A stretch of 64,000 nt of DNA, taken from contig CM039464.1 of assembly GCA_022414725.1 (NCBI GenBank), forward strand, positions 10,703,488 to 10,767,487. Direction: 5' to 3'. Below, piece by piece: positions 54,101 through 62,219 of this stretch. The translations under genes were made by a program, and so were the position numbers. Every line of letters starts with the position of its first letter. Position 1 is the stretch's first letter. This DNA is from Microglena sp. YARC (taxonomy: Eukaryota; Chlorophyta; Chlorophyceae; Chlamydomonadales; Chlamydomonadaceae). The notes below the pieces were generated by a model. The model had not been told where the DNA came from. It worked only from the letters and a program-made list of their open reading frames with translations, and made no database searches.

Positions 54101-57100
54101 TTCATAAAAAAATAGAATTAGTGTTTCATTTTCGTGGATAAATAAAATCAGTGTTGACAAAAATGCGTGCTTGCTGCAAGCATTTTTCCTATCTAATTTT
54201 AGGGATTAGTTGGTAGACCCCTCCCGGATGTTGTGCAGCGGGCTTGTCTTGGGTCAACAATGGCCTGTTGATGACAACATAACGAAACGTAACGCAATGT
54301 AACGTAACCTAACCTAACCTAATCTAACGTTACATGACATAACATAGTGTCACGTCACGTCATGTCATGTCATGTAACACAATGTTACGTACTGTAACGT
54401 AATGCACAGTACTGTAACTAGGACAGTGTAGGTGCAGCAGGAAAAGAAAGGCAGAAAGGCAAGTCACAGCCTTAAACAAGTTAATGGCAAAATGTAGTAC
54501 CCTGTTCCCATGCCTCCAAGGCGGCTGTCTAAGAACAACCCGACAAGGATAAGGGACTGTGGTCCCGAATATACTGATGTAGGGCAGGCGTGAGTCTACA
54601 AGATCCAAAATGTGGCAGCAGTGTTTTTCTTTTGGGCTACTCGTAGCAGCTTCCAGGCAGCTCCCTGAGCCAGACACAGGGCTATACCCCCTAGATTTCA
54701 GGAGCACTGGTAAGCTGACCATGTCAGCTGTCAACTGCCGCCAGAGCTTCTAGGCAGCTCCCTGAGCCAGACACGGGGCTATACCCCCTAGATTTCAGGA
54801 GCACTGGTAAGCTAACCATGTCAGCTGTCAACTGCCGCCAGAGCTTCTAGGCAGCTCCCTGAGCCAGACACAGGGCTATACCCCCTAGATTTCAGGAGCA
54901 CTGGTAAGCTGACCATGTCAGCTGTCAACTGCCGCAACAGCTTCTAGGCAGCTCCCTGAGCCAGACACAGGGCTACACCCCCTAGATTTCAGGAGCACTG
55001 GTAAGCTGACCATGTCAGCTGTCAGCTGTCGCAACAGCTTGCGCCAGCTTTGATAGAGTTGCCAGAGCCCTTGATAAAGTACCCAGCCTCCCACCCACAC
55101 ACCCACACACAGACAAAACCACCCACACAACCACCCTCCCCCCCACACACACGACCAAACACACACACTAAAAGGTGGGTGTATGTAGCTGTCAGATGCA
55201 ACAGCTTGCGCTAGCTTTGATCGAGTAGCCAGGCAGGGGAGCTGCCCAGAAGCTGCCACATGTAGCCCAAAAGAAAAATCAACGTGTGGTAGATACAGGG
55301 GACGGGCGGAAGATCCGGAAGATGGGAAACCCACAATGTCGGTACTTCCTCACAGGGATTGTTTTTCCCTCTATATATAGCGATCGCTACTTTTGACCCT
55401 GTTTTGGCCTAAATGGCCCTAAAAAGCTATACAAAACTACAACACGCTGTCCCTGGAGGAGGCTCAAAACCATGAAGCTAGAAAAAAACCATATTCAGAT
55501 CTGAAAAAATCCCTGCTTCCCCACCTGCATACACCCACCAATTAGTCGGGAAAGGCTAATTTAGTTAATATTAGTGAATGAATCATATTAGTGAATATTA
55601 GTGAATATTAGACTGACGAAATCTCACCAGAATTTTGAAATTATTTGAAAAACTAATACTATTGTGACACTACAATAATTGTTGATAATTTTAGTTTTTC
55701 AAACACGTTTTCAAACCGTTTTCAAACACGTTTTCAACACGTTTTTAAACACGTTTTCAGTCACGTTTCAAACCGTTCCCTACCTATTAGCATGTCAGTT
55801 GACTCACTTGTAGAAGACTTGGTACATAGCATCTGATGCACCTTGCAGTGGCGATAGGGCTGAGTCTAGGGGTGAGGTAGAGGTATTTGCTGACATGCCA
55901 GCTTTGTCTAGCTTAGTGGTGTACAGCAACACCCACCTGAGCAGATGAAGTACAAGTGAATGCCTTTGTGAGAGAGAGAGAGTGTGTGTGTGTGTGTGTG
56001 TAGGTGCGTGTTTGTGTGTTTGTGTGTGGGGTGGGGTGGGGTGGGGGGGGGCGATCAAGAGAGTGCGTGCATGTGTGTTTAAGAGAGCGCGTGGGAGTGT
56101 TTGCTTGCGCTTGCACATGTGGTCATGTGCTCGTGTGCATCTGCATATGGTCATACGCATGTGGTCATGCGCATGTGTGCTTGTGCATGTGCACGTGATA
56201 TTTTTCATGTGCATGTTGTCATGTGCATCTGCATATGGTCATACACATGTCATCTTGTGCATTTGTGCATTTGCATGTGCTTGTGTGCATGTGCATGTGA
56301 TATTGTGCATGTGTGCATGTGCATGTGGTCATGTGCTTGTGTGCATGTGCATGTGATATTGCGCATGTGTGCATGTGCATGTGGTCATGTGCTTGTGTGC
56401 ATATGCATGTGATATTGCGCATGTGTATGTGCATGCACTGCCAATTTGGTGGATCTTCGGCACCCTTTTCTGTGCCCCTGCGGCACCCTTCCCTCCCAGA
56501 ATGCATCTGCGCGTTGTTGCTGCCTTTGTTCTCATGTGTACTTCTGTGCGTAAGCGCGCATACCTTGCATGTGTGAATGGCTTGTGTTTATGAGTGATCA
56601 TGATTGCATGTGAGTATTGGCTTGTGATCACGAGTTTGCATCTCTTCGATCGCCCTTAGACATGCGTTTGTACCATGCCTCCCCTCCGAAGTGCGTGCAT
56701 TGTGCGCATGCATGCACCTCTGTGACACACTCCCTGCTTGATTGAAACTCCAAGCTCATTACAACTTATCTTACCTGCCATTGATAGAGGGATTTGATGC
56801 ATATGCTATCTACCAGACGCCCTAACTACTTACTAACTGTTCAACATCTGCAGATTGATACCCCCCCACACCCCGCACCACCCCCCAACACACACACACA
56901 CACACACACAATCACCACTAACTTATCTTACCTGCCATTGATTGAGGGTGTAACTGCAGGCTTACTCTTGGCATTTTCAGAACACATGTTTCTAACTACA
57001 GACAGCAGCTCCTCGACATCCCCTGGCTTGGGGCTGCTATTGAGTCGAGTCACAAGTGACGCTAATCGTGCCTTTTCCTCCTCTAGCGCGTGCAAAACGC

Positions 57101-57224
57101 ACGACTGGGACCTTTGCGGAGCCCCTTGGCGTGGTGATGAGCGGGGTAAAGAACGCAGATTGGATGGAAGCGTACGCGAGCTTGAATGCGCGGCATTGAT
57201 GTATCTGCGTGATAGATGATGCAT
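39042..57224 (-). CDS. PAP/fibrillin (plastoglobulin-type) gene, whole extent
   Basis: Minus strand. Exons at 57224-56932, 55936-55808, 42310-42146 and 39216-39042, with phase-compatible junctions between the first two and between the last two. Family signatures: [12 protein letters not shown] near residue 95-105 (fibrillin NGxWxLLYT motif), [14 protein letters not shown], and [20 protein letters not shown] then GSLFI at the C-terminus (typical fibrillin end). The Ser/Arg-rich N-terminus ([20 protein letters not shown]) looks like a plastid transit peptide. Known role: lipid-binding proteins of plastoglobules and thylakoids. The middle exon(s) between 55.8 and 42.3 kb were not found. As in the helicase, exons carry flanking partial copies. 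Confidence 0.8.
39220..41105. repeat. GTGTGAGTGTGGGTGTGAG array with acceptor copies of the last fibrillin exon
   Basis: About 1.9 kb of GT-rich minisatellite with several G runs (26 G at 39365-39390). Embedded copies of the last exon's start lie at about 39425-39482 ([20 protein letters not shown]) and 40545-40597 ([17 protein letters not shown]), each with a CACTCCAG acceptor on the sense strand. The many THTHTH frames are artefacts. Confidence 0.92.
41160..42140 (-). repeat. Donor copies of fibrillin exon D within C/CA-rich arrays
   Basis: Copies near 41190-41230, 41310-41352 and 41870-41910. On the sense strand, TTTGAATTGTTTGAAGTGAC then TGTGGGTGACCAGAGGTGGG, i.e. the exon end ([12 protein letters not shown]) with a GTGGGT donor. 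Between them are CCACCACC/CACA arrays with C runs of 25-32 bases (41352, 41716, 42055). A foldback-family end (GGGAGCTGACTAGAAGCTGC) is at about 41129-41160. Confidence 0.9.
42146..42310 (-). CDS. Fibrillin exon D
   Basis: Acceptor GCCCACTTTAG then G TTC GAC; donor CAGAG/GTGAGT. It encodes [40 protein letters not shown] and [14 protein letters not shown]. The [13 protein letters not shown] strand fits the conserved V.F..FEL..G segment before the fibrillin C-terminal motif. A second GT (ACTGTGG/GTGAGC) lies 10 bp upstream but would break the frame. Confidence 0.82.
42343..45095. repeat. 33-bp minisatellite, about 83 units
   Basis: Unit TATTACATGATTGGGCCTAT then GTGGGTCACTGGC. Being a multiple of 3, it leaves two frames fully open ([22 protein letters not shown]). 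The central part is homogeneous; both ends carry many single-base indels and partial units, and a subgroup with GGGTCAATGGC is clustered at 44710-44860. Located just upstream of fibrillin exon D. Confidence 0.96.
45568..45662 (+). mobile_element. SINE-like element, 5'-truncated copy
   Basis: TTAGCCTTTCCTGTCACAGT, AAGTCCCTTAAGCCTATTTG, GCCTACCCCTGGACTGTAAC, then a short CATA tail. Confidence 0.65.
45680..45990. repeat. ~85-bp tandem repeat, 3.5 units
   Basis: Unit GTGAGCAGTTCAACGTGAGC, CTAACAAAGATGAGTGATTC, CTGGGGTTAAAAACAAGGGC, AGTTGGCTTGGCACCAGAGA. A following block at 46020-46070 (CACGCAGCAGACGATAGTCT then TATCAACA) recurs at 5864-5898. Confidence 0.88.
46200..47250. other. Unique and AT-rich sequence, no gene seen
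   Basis: 46600-46960 has an excess of CTGTAA/TTACAGAC motifs. 47050-47225 is AT-rich with AATAATATTATTGTGACACT repeats, and a relative of it lies at 55600-55700. Confidence 0.5.
47290..47680. repeat. TAGCGATCGCTA repeat expanded into a 40-bp tandem array
   Basis: The palindrome is at 47306-47317, then GGGACCCCGTTTTGGTCAAA, then eight ~40-bp units CATTCCACTACCCTGGGACT then GGAGTAGGCCCCCCCC. The unit is the family's own CCTTCCACTACCACGGGACT block, so the array grew from the element. Confidence 0.85.
47870..48260. repeat. Two further TAGCGATCGCTA-core repeats
   Basis: Palindromes at 47896-47907 and 48081-48092, each followed by GACCCTGTTTTGGCCAAACC, TTCCRCTACCA and a CCCCGCCC-type block. They lie in direct orientation. 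Confidence 0.8.
48690..49160. repeat. ~85-bp tandem repeat interrupted by a MITE
   Basis: Units of TTTGGAAGCTGCACAAAAAG then GATGGGTGGGGGCCGGAAGG. The fourth unit is split by the element at 48921-49114 and resumes as GGGGTGGGGGCAAGGAGTGA. Confidence 0.8.
48921..49114. mobile_element. 194-bp palindromic MITE with 5-bp target duplication
   Basis: Ends GTAGGGACCGGCATATCATA and (right, inverted) GTAGGGACGGGCAATATGAT. Interior is rich in CATATGATATCAT. CATGA flanks it on both sides (48916-48920 and 49116-49120), inside one unit of the 85-bp array. Confidence 0.85.
49160..49980. repeat. ~154-bp tandem repeat containing one end of the foldback element
   Basis: Four units plus a fifth diverged one. 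Each has TTTTCAGGGTTGGCTGGGTA, GCAAGCCAGGAAACGTCAAG, CTTCCTAGAAACTGCTGCTG, GTGGCTGAAAAGAAAAGCTG and GTCCGGGTCAGGGAATGTCT. The GAAACTGCTGCTGGTAGCTG block is a foldback terminus. Confidence 0.85.
50050..50215 (+). repeat. TAGCGATCGCTA-core repeat, long subfamily
   Basis: Palindrome at 50061-50072, then TTTTGACCCAGTTTTGACAC, CCCTAAATGGCCCTAAAAAG and GGCTGTCCCTGGATGAGGCC. Decayed relatives without the palindrome at 51150-51240 and 51455-51530. Confidence 0.8.
50215..50460. mobile_element. Foldback (MITE-like) element, best-preserved copy
   Basis: Left TCGGCTACCAGCACTAGCTT then CTAGGCAGCTCCCTGAGG; right CCCAGGGAGCTGCCTAGAAG then CCGCTCCTCGCAGCTGAAAA and GAAAAA. The arms pair over about 45 bp. Interior has AGCTGACGATATCAGCT. 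No open frame. Relatives at 5935, 27545, 28115, 30100, 31880, 54645 and 55220. Confidence 0.8.
50600..50985. repeat. TATATACAG/TTATTACAG/TATCATACAG array
   Basis: About 40 short units ending in ACAG. Similar in word content to the 45-bp array at 950-2938 (ACAGTATACAGTA). A (TA)n run follows at 51091-51121. Confidence 0.9.
51600..52140. repeat. GGTTTAGGG tracts and GGTGGT/GTTGTT simple sequence
   Basis: Three degenerate units of GAGGGTAGCTAGGGCAACCA then ACTTACTTTCCGCGTGACGT with GGGTTTAGGGTTTAGGG, then (GGT)n and (GTT)n. Confidence 0.8.
52620..53000. repeat. 15-bp array (GAGTGGGTGGTTGTT) and GTGGTGG sequence
   Basis: About eight perfect 15-bp units (52650-52750), then GTGGTGGG-rich DNA. Open frames [10 protein letters not shown] and [10 protein letters not shown] are artefacts. 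Confidence 0.92.
53058..53240 (-). repeat. CG-rich dispersed repeat, longest copy
   Basis: GCGCGACGCGTCGCCATTCC, GGCTAAAGTAGTCAGAAACG, CCGGGCTCCGCGCTCCGCGA, CACACTGGGGTCGCACTGAG, TTGCTCAATTGGGTCGCGTC. Begins and ends with GCGACGC-type palindromes. Confidence 0.75.
53640..54160. repeat. Degenerate ~55-bp repeat (TTTCATTTTCATGGATAATG)
   Basis: Two longer units (ATGTCAGCCAGGAGCGTT at 53612 and 53742), then about six short units of AATTAGTGTTTCATTTTCAT then GGATAATGAA. Between 54280 and 54420 are ACGTAACCTAACCT and TCATGTCATGT runs. Confidence 0.85.
54645..55045. repeat. 96-bp tandem array of a foldback-element half, 4 units
   Basis: Unit AGCTTCTAGGCAGCTCCCTG, AGCCAGACACAGGGCTATAC, CCCCTAGATTTCAGGAGCAC, TGGTAAGCTGACCATGTCAG, CTGTCAACTGCCGC. 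It is the left half of the foldback element repeated head to tail; the matching right end (GGGGAGCTGCCCAGAAGCTG) is at about 55237-55275. Confidence 0.88.
55365..55520 (+). repeat. TAGCGATCGCTA-core repeat, long subfamily, complete copy
   Basis: Palindrome at 55378-55389, then TTTTGACCCTGTTTTGGCCT, AAATGGCCCTAAAAAGCTAT, ACGCTGTCCCTGGAGGAGGC and GAAAAAAACCATATTCAGAT. Confidence 0.85.
55808..55936 (-). CDS. Fibrillin exon B
   Basis: Acceptor CATCTGCTCAG then G TGG GTG, completing the arginine codon from exon A; donor CTACAA/GTGAGT. It encodes [43 protein letters not shown]. With the preceding NGR this forms the fibrillin NGRWVLLYT motif. Confidence 0.88.
55975..56440. repeat. GT and CATGTG(CATGTG)n simple sequence before exon B
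   Basis: (GA)n and (GT)n, then a GGGGTGGGGTGGGG tract, then about 330 bp of GTGCATGTG units such as GTGCATGTGCATGTGGTCAT. Sense strand is C/CA-rich. Confidence 0.92.
56762..56800 (-). repeat. Donor-side copy of fibrillin exon A
   Basis: Sense strand CCCTCTATCAATGGCAG/GTAA then GATAAGTTG repeats the exon A end (SINGR) and its donor, about 160 bp downstream of the real one. Both could be used. Confidence 0.8.
56932..57224 (-). CDS. Fibrillin exon A (N-terminus)
   Basis: Starts at ATG 57224 ([20 protein letters not shown]), a Ser/Arg-rich leader of about 45 residues with few acidic residues, as expected for a plastid transit peptide. Then [20 protein letters not shown] and [20 protein letters not shown] (helical region before the domain) and PAVTPSING, with donor GGCAG/GTAAGA, phase 2. 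The start is the only in-frame ATG close to the leader. Confidence 0.82.
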
Positions 57225-57289
57225 TGTGGGGGAGGAAGAGATCTAAAGGCTAGAGTAATACCAAACCAGTGGATACCGTATACGCACAA

Positions 57290-57800
57290 TTAATTGGCAA
57301 ACGACTTGGCAAACGACCGTGTTCCAAGTCGACCCTAAGTCAGTCCCAGCTGGCTCGCCAAGTTACTCCAAGTAGCGACTGGTGTACGAGGCAGTACTGT
57401 GTATTTTTGTCAAAGTCACATTTGAATATACCATGAATATACCAAGGACATGTTAATAGCTTTAACGAGATACAATTATGTTTTATTGGGTGGTCACCCG
57501 GTGTTCACCATTATGAAAGTATTCGCTGTTAAAGCTTGGTCAAACACAAGTTACACCTCGTGTTATAGACCGGTTCTCCCGGTCCAGCTAGAGTGTCTTG
57601 GGGCGCCAGGCCTTCCGCCTGGAAGCTTCCGTAGTAGTGCCTCCGCCCGTTAGGGCCGGCACCTACCGGCGGCAGTACCCTGAGGTACTGTCGCCTTTCC
57701 CTTCTTATCCTTTCCTTGTCGCTTGACAAGCTATCACGATTGTAAGCTCAGTGCCCTAGTCCATTCCCTGTGTCAGCGTCGGTATTTAGTACTTCTTTGA
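57290..57800 (-). mobile_element. Possible solo LTR just upstream of the fibrillin gene
   Basis: On the minus strand: a GC-rich stretch with several small hairpins, a CAATAAAA signal near 57485, and TTGGCGAGCCAGCTGGGACT at about 57341-57360, which resembles a retroelement primer-binding site. No second LTR or polymerase is seen, so this is tentative. Confidence 0.25.
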
Positions 57801-58110
57801 GGGTCGTTTGAAACAAAGAAAATCCTGTTTGAATTGTTCGTTTGATTCATTCTTAGATTCAATCGGAGATAACCTTGATTCAATCGATCTTTGTTTCCTG
57901 TTTGAATCAGTCGGCCATCAAACCTACCGATTGAGATCCGTTTGAAACAAGGTTGGTTGTTTCAAACATGACTCAAACCATGTTCAAATAGATCTTAATC
58001 ATGCCGTCATCAACGTGCCCCTTGAAAAAGGTTTGAAACAAGGTTGGTTGTTTCAAACATGACTCAAACCATGTTCAAATAGATCTGTTTTTTCGTAAAG
58101 CAATGCAAGC
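57800..58110. repeat. Degenerate (TTTGAAACAAG/GATTCAAAC) repeats
   Basis: Two near-identical blocks GGTTTGAAACAAGGTTGGTT then GTTTCAAACATGACTCAAAC (57948-58000 and 58028-58085). Related GATTCAAAC text and a shared CTAAATACCGACGC lie inverted at 63350-63500. Confidence 0.75.
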
Positions 58111-58282
58111 ACTGAAGACTGAGGGCGCATATTTGGACAGCAGGACTCTTCGATCTTTGTTACAGAAATTGAAAGCACCATAATGAATGAATCCTTAGAT
58201 AGTTAAACATGATAGTAATTAGTGATTGAAGAGCTAGATATATATGCTACTAAGGAAGTGCAGTTGGCCACGAAGTAGTTCC

Positions 58283-58605
58283 TCAGGTACGAATTGACGA
58301 AACTCCAGCATGCTGTGCTTCTTGTTCATCAACGACATCGTCTTCAGCCTCAAGGTCATAAGCATCCAGGCGTTCTGACGCGAGACCAGTCGCAAGAGTG
58401 AGACCTGCAGACAAATGTTCGTTGGTGAGCGTTAGTTGAGATACATTGGCAGCAATGCGCATTCTTCCGACTTTCAAATAGCAGCCATGGTTCAAACCAA
58501 ATTCGCTATCTGAATGCGCACCTGTTTTGCACCTCGAGCATTGGAACTCTTGCGGCTCCATGATGAGCTGGACGATAGGTCGACTTGCTGCAGCTGCCTT
58601 AATGC
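58283..58605 (-). CDS. Last two exons of an unidentified CxxC protein
   Basis: Exon 58605-58522 (acceptor GTTCCGCAG; IKAAAASRPIVQLIMEPQEF then QCSRCKT) joins exon 58404-58283 (acceptor TTGTCTGCAG; GLTLATGLASERLDAYDLEA then EDDVVDEQEAQHAGVSSIRT and TGA) in phase 1. The first exon has a CSRC motif, perhaps half of a zinc site; the last is acidic and probably disordered. Upstream exons are not identified and may lie further right. I do not recognise the family. Confidence 0.55.
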
Positions 58606-58899
58606 CTGCGGAACAACTCGAAAAGCGAGTCAGTCAAAGTTGAGACAAATTCTGGTCAAGTAAGGCACCACTTGACGAGACGCAAAACGCAGTACCTTAA
58701 CCGCACGCGCGGGGGCGGAGAAGCAGGTCGCTACAGTCTTGGGTTGAAGCACAACAATTCCCAAAGCAAAGTACCGCTGAAGCAAAGTGCTCGCGCGTGT
58801 AGGTATTGACGGATCTCAGAAGTAATTCGGGAATGGCTGAAGCTATGAAAGCAAGCTCAGTCCAAGTTAATTCAAGGAAAGCAGGCAGCATGTCGCTAT

Positions 58900-59240
58900 C
58901 TGACTGCGCACCTGTTTCACACCTCGAGCATTGGAACTCTTGCGGCTCCATGATAGGTCATTTTGCTGCAGCTGCCTTAATGCCTGCGACACAACTCTGG
59001 TCAAGTAAGGCACCACTTGACGAAACGAAAAATGCAGTACCTTAACCGCACGCGCCGGCGTGGGCGGAGAAGAAGGTCGCTACAGTCTTGAGTTGAAGCA
59101 CAACCATTCCCAAAGCAAAGTGCCGCGGAAGCAAAGTGCTCGCGCATGTAGGTATTGACGGATCTAGGAAGCAATTCGGGAATGGCTGAAGCTATGAATA
59201 GATCAGTCCAAGTTAACTCAAGGAAAGCAGGCAGCATGGT
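58900..59240 (-). repeat. Partial duplicate of the CxxC exon and its intron
   Basis: The block at 58900-59237 repeats 58515-58890: same acceptor GCAGGCATTAAGGCAGCTGC, same MEPQEFQCSRC text, same GACATGCTGCCTGCTTTCC text. The copied exon has a TGA and an 11-13 bp deletion before the methionine, so it would not translate through. Confidence 0.85.
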
Positions 59241-59489
59241 GCGCTATTCTGCAGGAATATCGCTGAGTCGAGAACCAATTGACGCGCAGTGAACAGTGAA
59301 AGCTTGCACAGCCGCTAAGTTGAAGCGCTAACCCATTGCGCTGACCAGTTTGAACTGTACAGCATGCAGTACCGCCGTAACCGTACGCGCATGGGCGGAG
59401 AAGCAGGTCGCCATATTTGAATCGGATTCTCGGGGCCTGCGCCTGCGGTGCATGCGGGATCTGCGTCGCAGGACCTAGACAACCCTGAT

Positions 59490-60206
59490 GGGGGTCATGC
59501 TAATCAAACCTGATGAACAATGGGGGATAATGATCCCGAAACTTCTCATGTACCCAAATATGATTATTCCGATTCTGGAAAACAAAAGATCATAACCAGA
59601 TTCAAAGGGACGAGGAAGTTCTGAGCTTAGAGAACTGGTTACACATCCGCGCCTTTCGAACAGCGACCAGTTGGGACCCTGCACACCAGTAGGCTATCCT
59701 CCACTATGATAATGGTTTCTAAACTTCTCATGTACCTATATATGATTATTTAGATTCAGGAAAACAAAAGATCATAACCAGATTCGAAGGGACGAGGAAG
59801 TTCTGAGCTTAGAGAACTGGTTACAGATCCGTGCCTTTCGAACGGCGACCAGTTGGGACCCTGCACGCCAGTAGGCTATCCTACACCTAGATAATGGTTT
59901 CTAAATTTCTTAGGTACCTATATATGATTATATCGATTCAGGAAAACAAAATATCATAACCAGAATCGAAGGGACGGGGAAGTTCTGAGCTTAGAGAACT
60001 AGTTACAGATCCGCGCCTTTCGAACAGCTACCAGTTGGGACCCTGCACGCCAGTAGGCTATCCTACACTACGATAATGGTTTCTAAACTTCTTAGGTACC
60101 TATATCTGATAAATTAGATTCAGGTAAACAAAATGTCATAACCAGATTCGAAGGGACGGGGAAGTTCTGAGCTTAGAGAACTGGTTACAGATCCGCGCCT
60201 TTCGAA
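59490..60206 (-). repeat. 181-182-bp satellite, orientation 1 (4 units)
   Basis: Unit blocks: CAGTTGGGACCCTGCACGCC, AGTAGGCTATCCTACACTA, GATTCAGGAAAACAAAAGAT, CGAAGGGACGAGGAAGTTCT. Its reverse complement matches the second array at perhaps 75-80%. Confidence 0.92.
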
Positions 60207-61446
60207 CAGCGCAGATCGGTAACTACTGATTTAAACTTAGAACTTCCTCGTTCCTTCGAATCTGCTTCTGATCTTTGGTTTTCCTGAATCGGACTGATCA
60301 CATATAGGCACCTGACAAGTTCAGGGACCATTTTCCTACTGTAGGATAGTTTATGGGGTTCAGGATCTCAACTGGTTACGGTTTAAACAGCGCAGATCGG
60401 TAACTACTGATTTAAACTCAGAACTTCCTCGTTCCTTCGAATCTGCTTCTGATCTTTGGTTTTCCTGAATCGGACTGATCACATATAGGCACCTGACAAG
60501 TTCAGGGACCATTTTCCTACTGTAGGATAGTTTATGGGGTTCAGGATCTCAACTGGTTACGGTTTAAAGAGCGCAGATCGGTAACTACTGATGTAAACTC
60601 AGAACTTCCTCGTTCCTTCGAATCTGCTTCTGATCTTTGGTTTTCCTGAATCGGACTGATCACATATAGGCACCTGACAAGTTCAGGGACCATTTTCCTA
60701 CTGTAGGATAGTCTATGGGGGTCAGGATCTGAACTGGTTGCGGTTTAAACAGCGCAGATCGGTAACTACTGATTTAAACTCAGAACTTCCTCGTTCCTTC
60801 GAATCTGCTTCTGATCTTTGGTTTTCCTGAATCGGACTGATCACATATAGGTACCTGACAAGTTCAGGGACCATTTTCCTACTGTAGGATAGTTTATGGG
60901 GTTCAGGATCTCAACTGGTTACGGTTTTAAACAGCGCAGATCGGTAACTACTGATTTAAACTCAGAACTTCCTCGTTCCTTCGAATCTGCTTCTGATCTT
61001 TGGTTTTCCTGAATCGGACTGATCACATATAGGTACCTGACAAGTTCAGGGACCACTTTCCTACTGTAGGATAGTCTATGGGGGTCAGGATCTCAACTGG
61101 TTACGGTTTAAACAGCGCAGATTAGTAACTACTGATTTGAACTCAGAACTTCCTCGTTCCTTCGAATCTGCTTCTGATCTTTGGTTTTCCTGAATCGGAC
61201 TGATCACATATAGGTACTTGACAAGTTCAGGGACCATTTTCCTACTGTAGGATAGTCTATGGGGTTCAGGATCTCAACTGGTTACGGTTTAAACAGCGCA
61301 GATCGGTAACTACTGATTTGAACTCAGAACTTCCTCGTTCCTTCGAATCTGCTTCTGATCTTTGGTTTTCCTGAATCGGACTGATCCCATATGGGTACCT
61401 GACAAGTTCAGGGACCATTTTCCTACTGTAGGATAGTCTATGGGGG
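60207..61446 (+). repeat. 181-bp satellite, orientation 2 (7 units)
   Basis: Unit blocks: AGCGCAGATCGGTAACTACT, CAGAACTTCCTCGTTCCTTC, GATCTTTGGTTTTCCTGAAT, CTACTGTAGGATAGTTTATG. Period 181 bp (one interval 182), units nearly identical. Confidence 0.95.
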
Positions 61447-61449
61447 TAT

Positions 61450-62100
61450 GTTATAAACATGTTTTATTACATTGATGACCTCTTTGACATATATTCCAAA
61501 GCATCCCTTATTCATATCTAAGTCTATGTAACTTAAAGGAAGTACGGTATGCAAAGATTTGAATAGTTATTCATTAAATAATGCAGTTGTATTCACTGCT
61601 GAAATTGGGCCGAAATGCCTACGGTTAATAAGCAATATAGACCCTTGTGCTAACCGTATATTCCCTTTCCTACCCTTGCTGGCCCTTCACCGTTGGTTCC
61701 TCTCTTCCCTGTTCCAATAAATCCGGGACGCGAACTGTTGTAGTGCTAGCTGGACTGTTGTTCCAAGCAACCGTGTACCGTACTCCTGTCCGGCTCTCAG
61801 CTGTCCCCGCGCCCAGTAGAAGATCCCTGGCAACGGAGCCCACGCACGCCAAACCCCTGAACCCACAAACTGAACCGGCCAAGTGCAATTCGAGCCACCA
61901 GATTGTAAACTCGCATTCTGAACGCTACGCTACGATCCTCCTCTTCCTCTTTTTTTCTTCACTTCGACTGGAGACAACTACTAACGAGGCAACGATCACA
62001 TTGGAGCTGCCTGGAAGCTGCCATCATGTGGTGCCAAGCTTAGCCAATGGGATATTAAGGCATGTTAGTGCCCTGAATATATAGTAGCATGGAGCAGTAA
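61450..62100. other. Mostly unique sequence, no gene assigned
   Basis: A 145-codon plus-strand frame (61647-62084) exists but shows no recognisable motif and includes a foldback-like GAGCTGCCTGGAAGCTGCCA end near 62004. I do not call it a gene. Confidence 0.4.
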
Positions 62101-62110
62101 TCATTGGGTG

Positions 62111-62219
62111 AATTTAGTTTGGGTTTTGTTTATGAGGGTTTAAAGGTACTGCCTGTCCTTGTTGACCAGGACAGGCAGTACCTTTAAACCCTCATACAAA
62201 AAACCCAAAAATTTAATTT
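62111..62219. other. Long near-perfect hairpin (about 50-bp arms, 8-nt loop)
   Basis: Left arm core ATGAGGGTTTAAAGGTACTG then CCTGTCCT is exactly complementary to AGGACAGGCAGTACCTTTAA then ACCCTCAT; pairing extends imperfectly through GGGTTTTGT and AATTTAGTTT. Loop TGTTGACC. Could be a miRNA-like precursor, a foldback element, or a replication artefact. Confidence 0.85.

Noticed and set aside
13775..55389. GCGATCGC palindromes as a sign of cyanobacterial or plastid DNA
   Set aside because: They occur only within one dispersed repeat family between spliced nuclear genes; HIP1 in cyanobacteria is spread through unique sequence.
59490..61446. CRISPR-like array
   Set aside because: Units abut with no unique spacers and are 181 bp; it is a satellite. 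The same applies to every tandem array here.
61647..62084. 145-codon plus-strand frame
   Set aside because: No domain, includes a foldback-element end, and composition is like the surrounding non-coding DNA.
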